64,000 nucleotides of DNA from DSUN01 sp035527715 (lineage in GTDB: Bacteria > Planctomycetota > PUPC01 > DSUN01): the NCBI GenBank assembly GCA_035527715.1, contig DATKZY010000011.1, forward strand, positions 27,072 to 91,071, read 5' to 3'. This document shows positions 1 through 9,619 of the stretch, piece after piece. The position numbers and the translations under genes were made by a program. The notes under the pieces were generated by a model, which was given only the letters and a program-made list of their open reading frames with translations, was not told the DNA's origin and did not search any database. Numbering within the stretch: position 1 is the first letter of the stretch; each line of letters begins with the position of its first letter.

Positions 1-3000
1 GTCGTTGGGGCTCTTGGCGCTGCCGACGCACCGGTCGGAGGCGAGCTTGCCATTGAGGAACAGCGCCATCGCGGTCTTCCCGCCGTCGTCCAGCTTCCAC
101 TGGAGCGCGACGTGGTGCCACTGGCCCTGGCGCCAGTCGCGAATGCTGGCGTCCACCGTGCGCGCCTCGTAGCCTGCGTTGGAGAGGACCGCGGCGACAA
201 TCCCAGGGGCGGTATGCGAGATGGTGAGCGAGCTGTGATTCGACAAGTATGGGTAGTCGGGGCGGATGGGACCCAGGTTGAGGAACACGTGCTCCAGTGG
301 CCCGCGCGGCCCCGAGGAACGGGGCACGACATCCCACTGCGGCCGGACCCAGAACTCGATCGTGCCCTCTTCCACGTTGAGCTTCGGTGGGTCAAGGGAG
401 CTGAAGTGGACGGGCATTGCGAGGGCCTGGCCGTCAATGCCGGGCGCGAACAGCCGGTCGCGCGGCACGTCGCTGCGGCGCGGGCTGCCGAACCTGCGCT
501 CAAACGACCACGTCCCCTCGCGGCTGCTCACGGTAAACGTGCAGACGACCCCAGGGACTTCCACCGGGACGCGAATCACCACGGGTTCCTTCGGCGTCCA
601 GCGGAGCTGGACCAGCGGCGCGGCGCCCAGCTCTGTCCTGCCCAGCGGCTTCACGCCATCGGTGTACTCGGCCACGACGCGGAAATTGTGCAGGTTGCGG
701 TCGGTCTCGACGCGCAGGTCGCCGCCGAAATGCGTGCCGGCGCCATCGCCCGTGGTCTCGTGGCCGAAGGTGAGCGGGCGCAGCTCGATGTCCACCTGCG
801 GCTCCGGCGTCCGCGCGTCGGGGCCGCCGGACTGGAGCGTGGCGAACTTCTCGACCGTATGGAAGTTGCTGCCGTCGAGAAACACCACGGCGTTCTGCTC
901 GTGCTCGCCTTTCGGCCGGGTGTGGACGATGTTGCGGCAGAGCAGGATTCGACAGCTTGCCCCCTGCTCGAGGCGCAACCCTAGGTCTTCCTGCGGAATG
1001 GCCATCTCGACGGTCCAGCGGTCGGCCGCCTGGGCAACCTTCACCCGCGCCGTGCCGTTCCACTTTGGTGAGTACTTCGCCATCCCGTCCGCCGCCTTAG
1101 CGCTCCGGGCGTCGAAGACCGTGCCCTTCGAGTCCACGATCCAGTGCACGAACTCCCTGGCCGCGGGTCGGGTGGCGATGAGGACCTCCACGCTGTCGCA
1201 CGGGGCGTGGTGGTCAGGGCCGGGCATGGCTGTGGCGATTTCTGACGGCTCTGGGTCGAAGCACTCCATTGCCACGTAGAGCGTCTTGTCGTCGTAGGCC
1301 AGCCGGGCGGTCGTTTCGAGGCTCTCGAGGCGAAGCGCCCGCCAGTCTACGAAGTGCTCGATGCGAGGGGCTTTGGCCCATGCGGGCTCGTCCAGTCGCC
1401 CGTCGGCGGTGATGGGCTCGCCCGCTCGTACGGCGACGAGTTCGCGCTTGCGGCAGTCGCGCTCGAACCAGCCAGGGATGCTGTGGGCGGCGATGAGCTC
1501 GTTGCAGCGCTTGGCGAGGTCGTCGGCCTCCTTCCGCAGTTCGGCGGGGTCGAGCGTGGAGAGGAGGCCCGTGGTGGCCGTTTTTCGCGTCGGGGACGCG
1601 AGTCGCCGGTTCCGCGGGATCTTGCGGGTGAGAGCGGCCCATTCGGGTGCCGCCTGATCGAGGTGCGCCCGCGCCGCTGCGAGCTGTTTCTCGGCCTCCG
1701 TTCGGTCGCCCTGCTGGATCGCGCGCCGCGCCGCCATGATCGCCGCACGGTGCGTGGCAAGGATCCGCGCGGCGTGGGTCATCTGGTAGAGGTTGAGGAA
1801 GTAGCCGTACTCATCGCCCGACAGCGCCGGCGCCCGCTGCTGCGATTCCCACAGCTTGTCGAGCGATGCAGCGGCCCGTGCTGCCGCCTGCGCCTGCTCG
1901 TGCATGGTGCGGACCGGGTCGTCGAGCTTCACGTGGTCCAGCACTTCGCTGGGGAAGCAGATGTAATGATGGCTGATGTTCTCCGCGAAGGCCGGTGTGA
2001 GGAGCGGCCCGGCCTCGTCGCCGAACATGAAGCGACAGGCGCGCTGGGCGAAGGCCCGCCGTTCGGCCGGCACGCCGCCTGTGGTGCCGCAATCGTGCCA
2101 CGCGGCCGAGTCGAAGTCGGCCGCGCCCGGCCGGTTCACGTGCCACGCGCACTCGACGCCGAGAAGCTGGGTCAGCTCGCGCCAGCCGTTGCCCGACACG
2201 TTGCCGAAAAGGATGTCCTGGTGCGTCAGATAATGGAGCGACCTGGTGAACAGGGGCGTGGTGATGAAGTACGGGCGCCAGCCTTTCCAGAAGGCGTACT
2301 CGTAGTAAAGGAAAAACGGCCGGGCGCCCCACGCTGCCCGCGCCAGGTCGAGATGCCGCCGCTCGCTCTCCCGGACGCAGATATAGATGTCGGGCGGCAG
2401 CACCGAGTCCAGCCGCTTCAGGAAGGCGACGAGCTTCGCGCTCGCCTGCTCCGCGACCTTGCGGGCGGCGTCGCCCTGTCCCATGGACGCCGCGGCATCG
2501 CGGTACACGTTCTCCGGGTCGAGGTAGCGGCCCGTGTACGGGTAGACCACGGCCACGAACTTCGCGTCGGGGATGCGTTTCTTGATCTCACGGTAGTAGA
2601 TTCCGAACACCGTGGCGTCCGCCTTGGCGTGGTCGTCGCCGTAGTTCTTGCGGCATTCGTCGCAGCGGTCGTCCCAGAGGGCGGGATTGGCCCAGCCGCC
2701 GCTGTCGGTGGCGTGCAGGTAGTAGCCGCGGTAGCCGCAATCGGCCAGCCACTGCGCGGCCCGCTCGGCCCGGCGCTGGTGGAGGTCGAGCCGCGACCAG
2801 CAGAAGTAGCGGCCGTGCGACCTGGAGAGCACGCAGCGGTTGAAGGCCGCGTTGTCCTTGTCCTGCGGGAACCGCCCGAGGGACGTGGTGTCCGCATCTA
2901 TCGCCTCGATGCCGCGCGCGAAGCCGTAGTCGTGCACCTCCCTCAACGCGGCGCGGACAACGGTTGTCTTCTCCCGGGCGTCTCCGGGGTCAATGCTCGT

Positions 3001-3693
3001 TCGGTTCCACGCCATGTTGATCTTCGCGCGCAGCATCCAGTCGAAGTGGCGTTTCTGCGCGGCCACCCAGTCAGCGGCGAGGGCGCGGGCCTTGGCCAGG
3101 TCGCCCTTGGCCTCGGCGTTCAGGATGGCGTACCAGTTGCCGCGCAGGTGCTCGGAAAACGGCGCACCGTTGCAGCGGTGCAGGTAGTCCGGCCAGTCGC
3201 GCACGGCGGCCGGCTCGACCAGAAGCTTGCCGTCCCGCCTGACGATCAGTTGGCGCAGCGTCGCCGCCGCGTAGAGCGTGCCCAGCGTGTCGCTGCCGAT
3301 CAGGAGCAGTTTCAGGTTCTCGCCCGACCCGAATGGTTGGATGACGTAGCCCTGCGCCCCTGGGTCGGCGGGCGTCAGCCGGGGCGCCTCCGCCATCGCG
3401 GCGAGTTCCTTTGCCGTGCACGGCGCGAGGAGGACCAGCCTCCCCTTCGGGAGGGGATCGCCCAGCTTGCCCACCGGCAGCGGCTGCCCGCCCAATGAGA
3501 CGATTCGCTGATTGATCTCCTGGGCGCCGATCTGAGAGCGCTCGTCGGGTGCGGCCACGATGCGGAAGCCATCCAGAGCCACTGGCTCGCCGAGGGCGCG
3601 GACCTCTTTCGGCAGGGGGATGATGGCATCAATCGTGGTCTGGGCCGACGCCGTGCACGCGACGAAGGAAGCTGCCGCCAACAGCCGCCACAT
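1..3693 (-). CDS. Secreted GH20-like / CBM9-like / LamG protein, C-terminus cut by window edge
   Basis: One uninterrupted reading frame of 1231 codons runs off the left edge without a stop, so the C-terminus is missing. The ATG at 3693 is followed by a signal peptide (MWRLLAAASFVACTASA). Residues about 20-120 resemble the N-terminal alpha/beta domain of GH20 hexosaminidases (starts IIPLPKEVRALGEPV). A TIM-barrel-like middle region follows with many Trp/Tyr/Asp. A CBM9/DOMON-like sugar-binding domain comes after it (EPAWAKAPRIEHFVDW ... LYVAMECFDPEP), then a concanavalin/LamG-like domain up to the edge (EGTIEFWVRPQWD, MALFLNGKLASD). Probable role: exported glycan binding and hydrolysis. The exact substrate is unknown and I could not assign catalytic residues. 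It is the last visible gene of the leftward operon, 30 bp after the 3724-4809 gene. Confidence 0.75.
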   Translation of the reverse strand, partial: MWRLLAAASFVACTASAQTTIDAIIPLPKEVRALGEPVALDGFRIVAAPDERSQIGAQEINQRIVSLGGQPLPVGKLGDPLPKGRLVLLAPCTAKELAAMAEAPRLTPADPGAQGYVIQPFGSGENLKLLLIGSDTLGTLYAAATLRQLIVRRDGKLLVEPAAVRDWPDYLHRCNGAPFSEHLRGNWYAILNAEAKGDLAKARALAADWVAAQKRHFDWMLRAKINMAWNRTSIDPGDAREKTTVVRAALREVHDYGFARGIEAIDADTTSLGRFPQDKDNAAFNRCVLSRSHGRYFCWSRLDLHQRRAERAAQWLADCGYRGYYLHATDSGGWANPALWDDRCDECRKNYGDDHAKADATVFGIYYREIKKRIPDAKFVAVVYPYTGRYLDPENVYRDAAASMGQGDAARKVAEQASAKLVAFLKRLDSVLPPDIYICVRESERRHLDLARAAWGARPFFLYYEYAFWKGWRPYFITTPLFTRSLHYLTHQDILFGNVSGNGWRELTQLLGVECAWHVNRPGAADFDSAAWHDCGTTGGVPAERRAFAQRACRFMFGDEAGPLLTPAFAENISHHYICFPSEVLDHVKLDDPVRTMHEQAQAAARAAASLDKLWESQQRAPALSGDEYGYFLNLYQMTHAARILATHRAAIMAARRAIQQGDRTEAEKQLAAARAHLDQAAPEWAALTRKIPRNRRLASPTRKTATTGLLSTLDPAELRKEADDLAKRCNELIAAHSIPGWFERDCRKRELVAVRAGEPITADGRLDEPAWAKAPRIEHFVDWRALRLESLETTARLAYDDKTLYVAMECFDPEPSEIATAMPGPDHHAPCDSVEVLIATRPAAREFVHWIVDSKGTVFDARSAKAADGMAKYSPKWNGTARVKVAQAADRWTVEMAIPQEDLGLRLEQGASCRILLCRNIVHTRPKGEHEQNAVVFLDGSNFHTVEKFATLQSGGPDARTPEPQVDIELRPLTFGHETTGDGAGTHFGGDLRVETDRNLHNFRVVAEYTDGVKPLGRTELGAAPLVQLRWTPKEPVVIRVPVEVPGVVCTFTVSSREGTWSFERRFGSPRRSDVPRDRLFAPGIDGQALAMPVHFSSLDPPKLNVEEGTIEFWVRPQWDVVPRSSGPRGPLEHVFLNLGPIRPDYPYLSNHSSLTISHTAPGIVAAVLSNAGYEARTVDASIRDWRQGQWHHVALQWKLDDGGKTAMALFLNGKLASDRCVGSAKSPND

Positions 3694-3723
3694 GATGCCA
3701 TCTCCTCTCGCTTCTCCCAACGT

Positions 3724-4809
3724 TCATGGGGCCAGGATGAACTCCCCGCGCAGGGTGTTCCAGGCGTCGTTCTCGCCGACGCCCGTGAAGACGAATGTGA
3801 ACCGGCGTCCGTCGGCGCTGAGCCACTTGGGCGAGAAGTTGAAGCGGAATGCGGTCAGCGGCACGTGGCCCTCGCCCCAGGCGTCGTTGTAGAGGACGGT
3901 TGTCCACGGTCCCCACGGCTCTGGGGCGTCGAAGAGGCCCATGCAGCCCCGGGACGTGCGGGAGTGCTCGGTCGCGAGGAGGTAGCGCCGCAGGCCGGGG
4001 TTGTAGAGCACGCTCAGGTTCCAGCCGACGCCGGCGGGGTCCGCGAAGACGGGCCGTTTGGCGGCGAGGTCTGAGGCCCAGCGCGGCGCGCCGCGGTCGT
4101 CGAGGCCGGCGAAGAACTCGCAGGCGGCGCGGTCGAGCAGCCGCTCGCGCGGGACGCGCGACAGGTAGACCTCGCCCGGCTTGTGCACGTCGAATCCGGC
4201 GAGCTGCGCCGGCACTGTCGCCCGGCCCGGCCCCCAGCGCGGGCGAATGTAGTAGCTGTAGACGTAGCCGTCTCGCGCACCGGCGTAGTCCTTGCCGAAC
4301 TGTAGAAACGTCGGGATCGTCAGCTCGTCGGCGAAGGTGAACGCCCAGGGCGCCTTCTGCCACGAGCGCCCCTTGTCGGCGGACTTGGCCAGGCGGGCCT
4401 CCACGAGGTGCGGCGAGGGATCGGGCGATGCCCACATGTACAGGATGCCGCCGACGGAGAGAATGCCGTAGCTCTTGCCGGGGAACGCGGCAGGGGCCTC
4501 GGGATTCTTGCCGCCCCAAACGTTCACGCCGCGGTAGGCGTCGGCCGGGCCTTCGACGCGGGCGATGCCGAGGCCGACGCGACCGTCGCGGTTCGTGCCG
4601 CCGAAGCCCCCACCGTCGCCCCAGGCGGTGTATTGATGGTCGTCATCGGCCCAGGTGAGCGGCCAGTTGTCGCTGCCCGGGGCGCGGCGGCCGAGGGTCG
4701 AGAAGTCGAACTTGGCCTCACGGATCCGTGGGCTGGGCGGATAGGGCGGCTTCGTCGCTGCCACGGCGATCGAGGCCAGGCTCCACATCAACAAGCTAGC
4801 CGTTCGCAT
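3724..4809 (-). CDS. Secreted DUF4185-like beta-propeller protein (paralogue 1)
   Basis: 361 residues with an N-terminal signal peptide (MRTASLLMWSLASIAVAA). The body has the repeated sialidase-like layout of DUF4185 proteins: SDNWPLTWADDDHQYTAWGD near the start, then SADKGRSWQ, FLQFGKDYAGARDGYVYSYY, LYNPGLRRYLLATEH and EPWGPWTTVLYNDAWGEGH. It is clearly homologous throughout to the next gene upstream (4856-5869), so the two are a tandem duplication. Sialidase-like propellers of this kind bind or cleave glycans, but no catalytic residues can be named here. It lies in the same leftward operon, 46 bp downstream of its paralogue. Confidence 0.7.
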   Translation of the reverse strand: MRTASLLMWSLASIAVAATKPPYPPSPRIREAKFDFSTLGRRAPGSDNWPLTWADDDHQYTAWGDGGGFGGTNRDGRVGLGIARVEGPADAYRGVNVWGGKNPEAPAAFPGKSYGILSVGGILYMWASPDPSPHLVEARLAKSADKGRSWQKAPWAFTFADELTIPTFLQFGKDYAGARDGYVYSYYIRPRWGPGRATVPAQLAGFDVHKPGEVYLSRVPRERLLDRAACEFFAGLDDRGAPRWASDLAAKRPVFADPAGVGWNLSVLYNPGLRRYLLATEHSRTSRGCMGLFDAPEPWGPWTTVLYNDAWGEGHVPLTAFRFNFSPKWLSADGRRFTFVFTGVGENDAWNTLRGEFILAP

Positions 4810-4855
4810 TGGTCACCTCTGCTTCACCGACTGGGCACTCCCATCAGGCGTTGCC

Positions 4856-5869
4856 TCAGTGCCCGACACGAATCAAAGTGCCTCTGCGGACCGAGAAGCA
4901 GTCGTCGCCTGAGAAGACGAGGTGCACGGTCTTCCCGTCGGCGCTCATCCACTTGGTGGGAAGGCTGGACGTCTCGCCCGGCCCGACGTCCCATTCCTCG
5001 GTGAAGAAGACGGTGGTCCACGGCCCCCAGGGCTCGGGGGCGTCGTAGATGCCGAGGCCCCCCTTGAAGCGGGTGTCGCCGCCAGGGAGGGTGTGGCACC
5101 ACAGGTAGCGCTTCAGCCCCGCGTTGTAGGTGATCCCCGAGCGATAGCAGCGGCCGGGGTGCTCGAAGACGGCTCCGCGCTCCCGCACTTCACTCGACCA
5201 CACAGGCTTTCCGCCCGCGTCGAGCTTCTGGAAGAACTCGTAGGCGCTGCGCTCAGCGAGCTTCTCTTTCAGCACGCGGGCGAGGACCATGCGGTCGGCC
5301 GGCTTGTAGGCGCTCTCGCTGTCGTGGGAGTAGATGTAGACATACTTGTCCCGCGCGCCCGCGTAGTCCTTCCCAAAGTTCAGGAAGGTGGGGCAGCCGA
5401 AGCTGGTGCTGAGCTTCCAGTCGGCCCAGGTCCAGGTCTTGCCGTGGTCGCGCGACCAGGCGAGCTGGGCGTTGCCCGCGTTGCGCGCCCACATGTAAAG
5501 CACGCCATCGAGCATCAACATTCCGCTGGCCTTCCTGCCGCGGGCGCCGTCGCCAAGGGTCTCGCCGGTGGGCGACAAGACATTGACGCCGTGGACGTCG
5601 GGCGGCGTGCCGAGGACCTTCGCGAAGCCGAGGCTGAGCTTCTTCGGCACGACGGGCACGAAACCGTGGCCGTCGCCGTAGGCGGTGTAGAGGGCATCGT
5701 CGTCGGCCCAGGTCATGGGCCAGTTGTCGCTGCCCTTGGCGAGGCGGAGGATGGTGTTCGCAGGCGCCCACTCGATGCCCTTGATGACGGGGCTGGGCGG
5801 ATAGGGCGGCTTGGCTGCCGCCATTGCGGTGGAGGCCAGACACCAGACGAGTGAACCTGTCATTCGCAT
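4856..5869 (-). CDS. Secreted DUF4185-like beta-propeller protein (paralogue 2)
   Basis: 337 residues beginning with a signal peptide (MRMTGSLVWCLASTAMAAA). It shares with its neighbour the N-terminal KPPYPPSP motif, the SDNWPMTWADDDALYTAYGD block, the SRDHGKTW Asp-box-like turn, the FGKDYAGARDKYVYIYS block and EPWGPWTTVFFTEEWD. It differs in lacking the C-terminal extension of paralogue 1. The ATG at 5869 is only 3 bp from the stop of the upstream serine-hydrolase gene, so translation is probably coupled. The likely role is a secreted glycan-directed propeller enzyme or binding protein; the reaction is not known. Confidence 0.7.
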   Translation of the reverse strand: MRMTGSLVWCLASTAMAAAKPPYPPSPVIKGIEWAPANTILRLAKGSDNWPMTWADDDALYTAYGDGHGFVPVVPKKLSLGFAKVLGTPPDVHGVNVLSPTGETLGDGARGRKASGMLMLDGVLYMWARNAGNAQLAWSRDHGKTWTWADWKLSTSFGCPTFLNFGKDYAGARDKYVYIYSHDSESAYKPADRMVLARVLKEKLAERSAYEFFQKLDAGGKPVWSSEVRERGAVFEHPGRCYRSGITYNAGLKRYLWCHTLPGGDTRFKGGLGIYDAPEPWGPWTTVFFTEEWDVGPGETSSLPTKWMSADGKTVHLVFSGDDCFSVRRGTLIRVGH

Positions 5870-5872
5870 GGG

Positions 5873-6943
5873 CTACCGCTCCTTCACCGACTGGGCGATA
5901 GGGCCGAGGAAGCGGATGAGCTTCGCGTAGTGCTCGGGCGTGGCCGGGAGCGACTTGCCCGCCCGGGCGACCACAATGTCGAGGCTGGGGACGACGACGA
6001 TGAGGCTGTCGTAGAGGCCCCACGACCAGTAGGCGTCGCGCGGCACGTCCTTGAGCGTGCCGTCGGCGTTGTTCCACCACAGGTAGCCGTAGTGGCTCGA
6101 CGCTCTGCCGTAGAGCCCCGGCTCCACGGTCGGCACGCCGTGCAGCGCGTCGGGCAGCTTGCCGCAGGCGACGACGAAGTCCTCGGGCAGGAGCTGCTGG
6201 TCCCGCCAGCGGCCGCGTCGGAGGAACAGGTAGCCGAAGCGGGCCATCGCGTCCACGTTGGCGTGGATGCCCGCCCCGAACTCCCGCCGCATGATGCCGT
6301 TGATCTCCCTCAGGCGGTAGGCATTGTGGCGCCACGTGAGGTCGGCCGGCTTGATGCCGATGGGCGTGAAGAGCCGCTCGAACATCACCGCGTTGAGGTC
6401 CCGCTGGTAGACGAGTGTGATGCACTCGGCGAGCCAGTTGGGGCCGCTGTCGCTGTAGGCCCACTTCGTGCCCGGCTCGAAGAGCATCCGGCACGTGCCG
6501 CCGGGCTTCTCGAACCCAGCGGTCTGCGTGAGCAGGTGACGGATCGTCATCTTCTCGAGCCAGCCTGGCTGGGCGTTGGCGTCCTTGCCTTGGCCGAGCG
6601 TGGGGTGGTAGAGCCGTGCCTTGTCGTCGAGGCCCTTGATCTTGCCGTCCTTGAGCGCGAGGCCGAGGGCCGCTGCCCCGAAGGACTTCGTCGTGGACTT
6701 CAGGTCGTAGCGCTGGCGCAGGTCGCCCCAGTGCAGGACGAGGCGGCCGTGGCGGATGATCATGCCCGAGCCGTCGCCCTCCAGCGCGTAGTCGCGGGCC
6801 CGTTCGAGCTTCGCCTCGTCCATGCCCACTTCGGCGGGCGTGGCCTTCGCCCAGTCGGGCATCGGCCACACCGCTTCGCCTGCGTGGATCAAGGCGGGAG
6901 ATGCGGCGACGAACAGCATCACCCACGCGGCACCCGCGACCAT
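5873..6943 (-). CDS. Secreted serine hydrolase, beta-lactamase/esterase class C fold
   Basis: 356 residues. I chose the ATG at 6943 because it has AAAGGAG just upstream and starts a signal peptide (MVAGAAWVMLFVAASPALIHA). An in-frame extension to 7285 would cross the divergent promoter region and looks non-coding. The SxxK nucleophile motif is S83-T-T-K86. The usual YxN motif appears as Y163-S-D. The fold matches the class C beta-lactamase-like family (MIIRHGRLVLHWGD, MTIRHLLTQTAGF, YGYLWWNNADG). Members act as esterases, transpeptidases or deacylases. In this context of glycan-degrading genes an exported esterase is plausible. It is the first gene of the leftward operon, with a promoter at 7023-7051. 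Confidence 0.8.
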   Translation of the reverse strand: MVAGAAWVMLFVAASPALIHAGEAVWPMPDWAKATPAEVGMDEAKLERARDYALEGDGSGMIIRHGRLVLHWGDLRQRYDLKSTTKSFGAAALGLALKDGKIKGLDDKARLYHPTLGQGKDANAQPGWLEKMTIRHLLTQTAGFEKPGGTCRMLFEPGTKWAYSDSGPNWLAECITLVYQRDLNAVMFERLFTPIGIKPADLTWRHNAYRLREINGIMRREFGAGIHANVDAMARFGYLFLRRGRWRDQQLLPEDFVVACGKLPDALHGVPTVEPGLYGRASSHYGYLWWNNADGTLKDVPRDAYWSWGLYDSLIVVVPSLDIVVARAGKSLPATPEHYAKLIRFLGPIAQSVKER

Positions 6944-7022
6944 ACGGTACTCCTTTGTTCCTCGGGCACAGTGGGGGCGTCTGCTTTGCTGCCCGTTTGC
7001 CGGACGCTCCGGCACGGCAGGA

Positions 7023-7051
7023 AGCGTAGCACGAAGGGCGACGGACTTCAA
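7023..7051 (-). promoter_or_regulatory. Sigma-70-like promoter for the leftward operon
   Basis: On the minus strand TTGAAG (7046-7051) and TACGCT (7023-7028) are separated by 17 bp. The ATG of the serine hydrolase lies 80 bp downstream. It is assigned by pattern and position only. Confidence 0.45.
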
Positions 7052-7091
7052 CAGGGCTCCCATCCACATCCACGATTCCTTGCAGCGACGC

Positions 7092-7119
7092 TTGCTGCTA
7101 TTGGCGGACATGGTAGACT
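7092..7119 (+). promoter_or_regulatory. Sigma-70-like promoter for the rightward operon
   Basis: TTGCTG (7092-7097) and TAGACT (7114-7119) with a 16 bp spacer, about 50 bp before the ATG at 7171. It is divergent from, and about 40 bp away from, the promoter of the leftward operon, so both operons could share regulators. Confidence 0.35.
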
Positions 7120-7170
7120 CTGGCTCCTGTGCGTGAGCCACGCGAGAAGCGGGAAGCCGAGGAGACAGCG

Positions 7171-9612
7171 ATGTCTGGCAGCCGGTGGTGTGGTGCAATT
7201 GTGGGGCTGCTGCTGGCCGCCAGCGCGGCGGCGCAAGGAGAACGCGGCATGAATCGTGTCGAGCGGTGGGGGCACTTCGAGGCAACGCTGAAGTCTGCGA
7301 AGGCCTATGCGAATCCCTTCACCGATGCGGACCTCTCGGCCCGCTTCGAGTGCGAGGGCGAGGCCGTCACGGTCAAGGGCTTCCACGATGGCGACGGCAC
7401 CTGGAAGATCCGCTGCATGCCGACGAAAGAGGGGCGCTGGACATTCAGGACACAGTCCGCCGATCCCGAGCTGGACGGCAAGACGGGCGAGTTCCGGTGC
7501 GGCCCACCCTCGAAGGGCAACCACGGCCCCGTGCGTGTGGCGCACACGTGGCACTTCGCCTATGCCGACGGCACGCCCTACTTCCAGGTCGGCACCACCT
7601 GCTACGCCTGGACCCACCAGACCGAGGCGCTCCAGGAACAGACGCTCAAGACCCTCGCCGCGTCGCCCTTCAACAAGATCCGCTTCTGCGTCTTCCCCAA
7701 GTCCTACACCTACAACCAGAATGATCCGCCGTTCTACCCCTTCGAGCGCAAGGGCGACGGGAAGTTCGACTTCACGCGGCCCAACCCCGTGTCGTGGCGG
7801 CACCTCGAGCGGCGCCTCCTCGACCTTCAGCGCCTGGGCATCGAGGCCGACCTCATCCTCTGGCACCCCTACGACCGCTGGGGCTTCGCCGAGATGGGTA
7901 AGGAGCACGATGACCGCTACCTGCGCACCTGCATCGCCCGCCTGGCCGCCTTCCGCAACGTCTGGTGGTCGCTCGCCAACGAATACGACCTCATGGCCCC
8001 CAACACGAAGAACCACCGCGGCGACAAGACGATGGCCGACTGGGACCGCTTCTTCCAGATTCTCCAGAAGGAAGACCCCTTCGCGCGCCTGCGCAGCATC
8101 CACAACTGCCGCGGCTTCTACGACCACACGCGAGCGTGGGTGACACACGCCAGCATCCAAAGCTCCGACCTCGCCTCCGGCCCCGCCTGGCGCGAGAAGT
8201 ACCGCAAGCCCATCGTCTACGACGAGTGCAAGTATGAGGGCAATGTGCCCCAGGGCTGGGGCAACCTCACCGCCCAGCAGATGCTCGACCGCTTCTGGCT
8301 CGGCACCATCGGCGGCTGCTATGTCGGCCACGGCGAAACCTACAAGCACCCCGACGACATCCTCTGGTGGTCCAAGGGCGGCGTGCTCCACGGCCGGAGC
8401 CCGGCCCGCATCGCCTTCCTCAAACGGATCATGGAGCCGACGCCGTTCAAGGACATGGCGCCCGACGCCGCCTTCTGCCCCGGCAACGCCACCCTGGCCA
8501 AGCCGGGCGAACTGTACCTCGTCTACTGTCTCAAGTCATGCCCCGCGACGATTGACCTGCCCGGCGACCGGCCCTTCAAGGTGGACGGCATTGACACGTG
8601 GAACATGAGGGTTGCGCCCCTGGGTACCGCGCGGCCAGGCAAGTTCACCTTCACCCCGCCCAAGGCCCCCTACCTCTTCCGCTTCGAGCCCTACAAACCC
8701 GGCGAGGCGCTGCGGCCCGAGGCGGTAGCGAAAGCCACGCCCACCGAGGGCACGCCGCCGCTCACCGTGAAGTTCAGCGGCCCGGCCGATCTCGCGTGCC
8801 AATGGGACTTCGGCGACGGCGCCACGTCGGCCGAGGCCAGCCCCACGCACGTCTACGCCAAACCCGGGCTCTACGCCGCCACGCTCACGGTCACCGACAA
8901 GGCCGGCGCCTCGGCGAGCGCCAACCTGCTGATCGCCGTGGACGCCCCGTCGGACAAGCCGCTCATGCGCGCGGCCACGAAGGGCGCCGACACCCAGCCC
9001 GTGAAGCTCCACGGCGACGTGAAGCGCGGCGACGATGGCTCGCTCGACCTCGGCGACGGCGAGCCGTGGAAGTGGGTCTCCGTGGGCGACAAGCCCCTCG
9101 AGGCGCTCGAGGGCCTCCGCTCGTTCACCGTCTGCGGCTGGCTCAAGGCCGCGAGCCTGGAGGCCGGCAGCGGTGGCAACCGCATCGCCTTCAACCTCAA
9201 CTACAACCGCTCGGGCCTCGACCTCGTGTGCCTCGGCGACGGCCGTTTGCGGCTCGCCGTCAACGAGTGGCCCGACCGCATCGCCAACGACAGTTCGCCC
9301 GGCAAGGTCGCCGTGGGCAGGTGGGTCTTCTTCGCCGTCGCCTACGACGGCACGAAGGAGAAGGACAACGTTCGCTGGTACTTCGGCGACGCCGACACCC
9401 CTGCCCAGCTCGACAGGACGACGACCTGCGCCCGCGGCGCCACGGGCCAGGGCAGCGGCCCGCTCACCATAGGCAACTACAACGAGACCCTTCACAACCA
9501 CGGCCTCGACCGCCAGTTCCGCGGCGCGCTCCGCGACATCGCCATCTTCGGCAGCCGCATCGGCTCCCAGGGCGCCCTGTCGCTGGAAGACATCAGGAAA
9601 CACCAGGAGTGA
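7171..9612 (+). CDS. Secreted apiosidase-like (DUF5060/DUF4038-type) glycoside hydrolase with PKD and LamG domains
   Basis: 813 residues. The ATG at 7171 has GAGGAGA upstream and opens a signal peptide (MSGSRWCGAIVGLLLAASAAA). Residues about 25-105 form a DUF5060-like beta-sandwich (VERWGHFEATLKS). A TIM barrel follows with candidate acid/base Glu in WWSLANEYD and nucleophile Glu in IVYDECKYEG, as expected for clan A hydrolases. The barrel is followed by a small C-terminal sheet domain, a PKD domain (LACQWDFGDGATS ... HVYAKPGLYAATLTV) and a LamG-like domain (SFTVCGWLKAAS). Probable role: cleavage of plant-type heteropolysaccharide outside the cytoplasm. It is the first gene of a three-gene operon; the next starts 7 bp after its stop. 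Confidence 0.8.
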   Translation: MSGSRWCGAIVGLLLAASAAAQGERGMNRVERWGHFEATLKSAKAYANPFTDADLSARFECEGEAVTVKGFHDGDGTWKIRCMPTKEGRWTFRTQSADPELDGKTGEFRCGPPSKGNHGPVRVAHTWHFAYADGTPYFQVGTTCYAWTHQTEALQEQTLKTLAASPFNKIRFCVFPKSYTYNQNDPPFYPFERKGDGKFDFTRPNPVSWRHLERRLLDLQRLGIEADLILWHPYDRWGFAEMGKEHDDRYLRTCIARLAAFRNVWWSLANEYDLMAPNTKNHRGDKTMADWDRFFQILQKEDPFARLRSIHNCRGFYDHTRAWVTHASIQSSDLASGPAWREKYRKPIVYDECKYEGNVPQGWGNLTAQQMLDRFWLGTIGGCYVGHGETYKHPDDILWWSKGGVLHGRSPARIAFLKRIMEPTPFKDMAPDAAFCPGNATLAKPGELYLVYCLKSCPATIDLPGDRPFKVDGIDTWNMRVAPLGTARPGKFTFTPPKAPYLFRFEPYKPGEALRPEAVAKATPTEGTPPLTVKFSGPADLACQWDFGDGATSAEASPTHVYAKPGLYAATLTVTDKAGASASANLLIAVDAPSDKPLMRAATKGADTQPVKLHGDVKRGDDGSLDLGDGEPWKWVSVGDKPLEALEGLRSFTVCGWLKAASLEAGSGGNRIAFNLNYNRSGLDLVCLGDGRLRLAVNEWPDRIANDSSPGKVAVGRWVFFAVAYDGTKEKDNVRWYFGDADTPAQLDRTTTCARGATGQGSGPLTIGNYNETLHNHGLDRQFRGALRDIAIFGSRIGSQGALSLEDIRKHQE

Positions 9613-9619
9613 ACGCCCC

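Noticed and set aside
1354..3498. 714-codon plus-strand open frame
   Set aside because: Mirror frame of the GH20-like gene that is open over all of 1-3693 on the minus strand.
6944..7285. N-terminal extension of the serine hydrolase to 7285
   Set aside because: It would overlap the divergent gene and its promoter and adds a non-family, Arg/Pro-rich sequence before an evident signal peptide with its own ribosome site.
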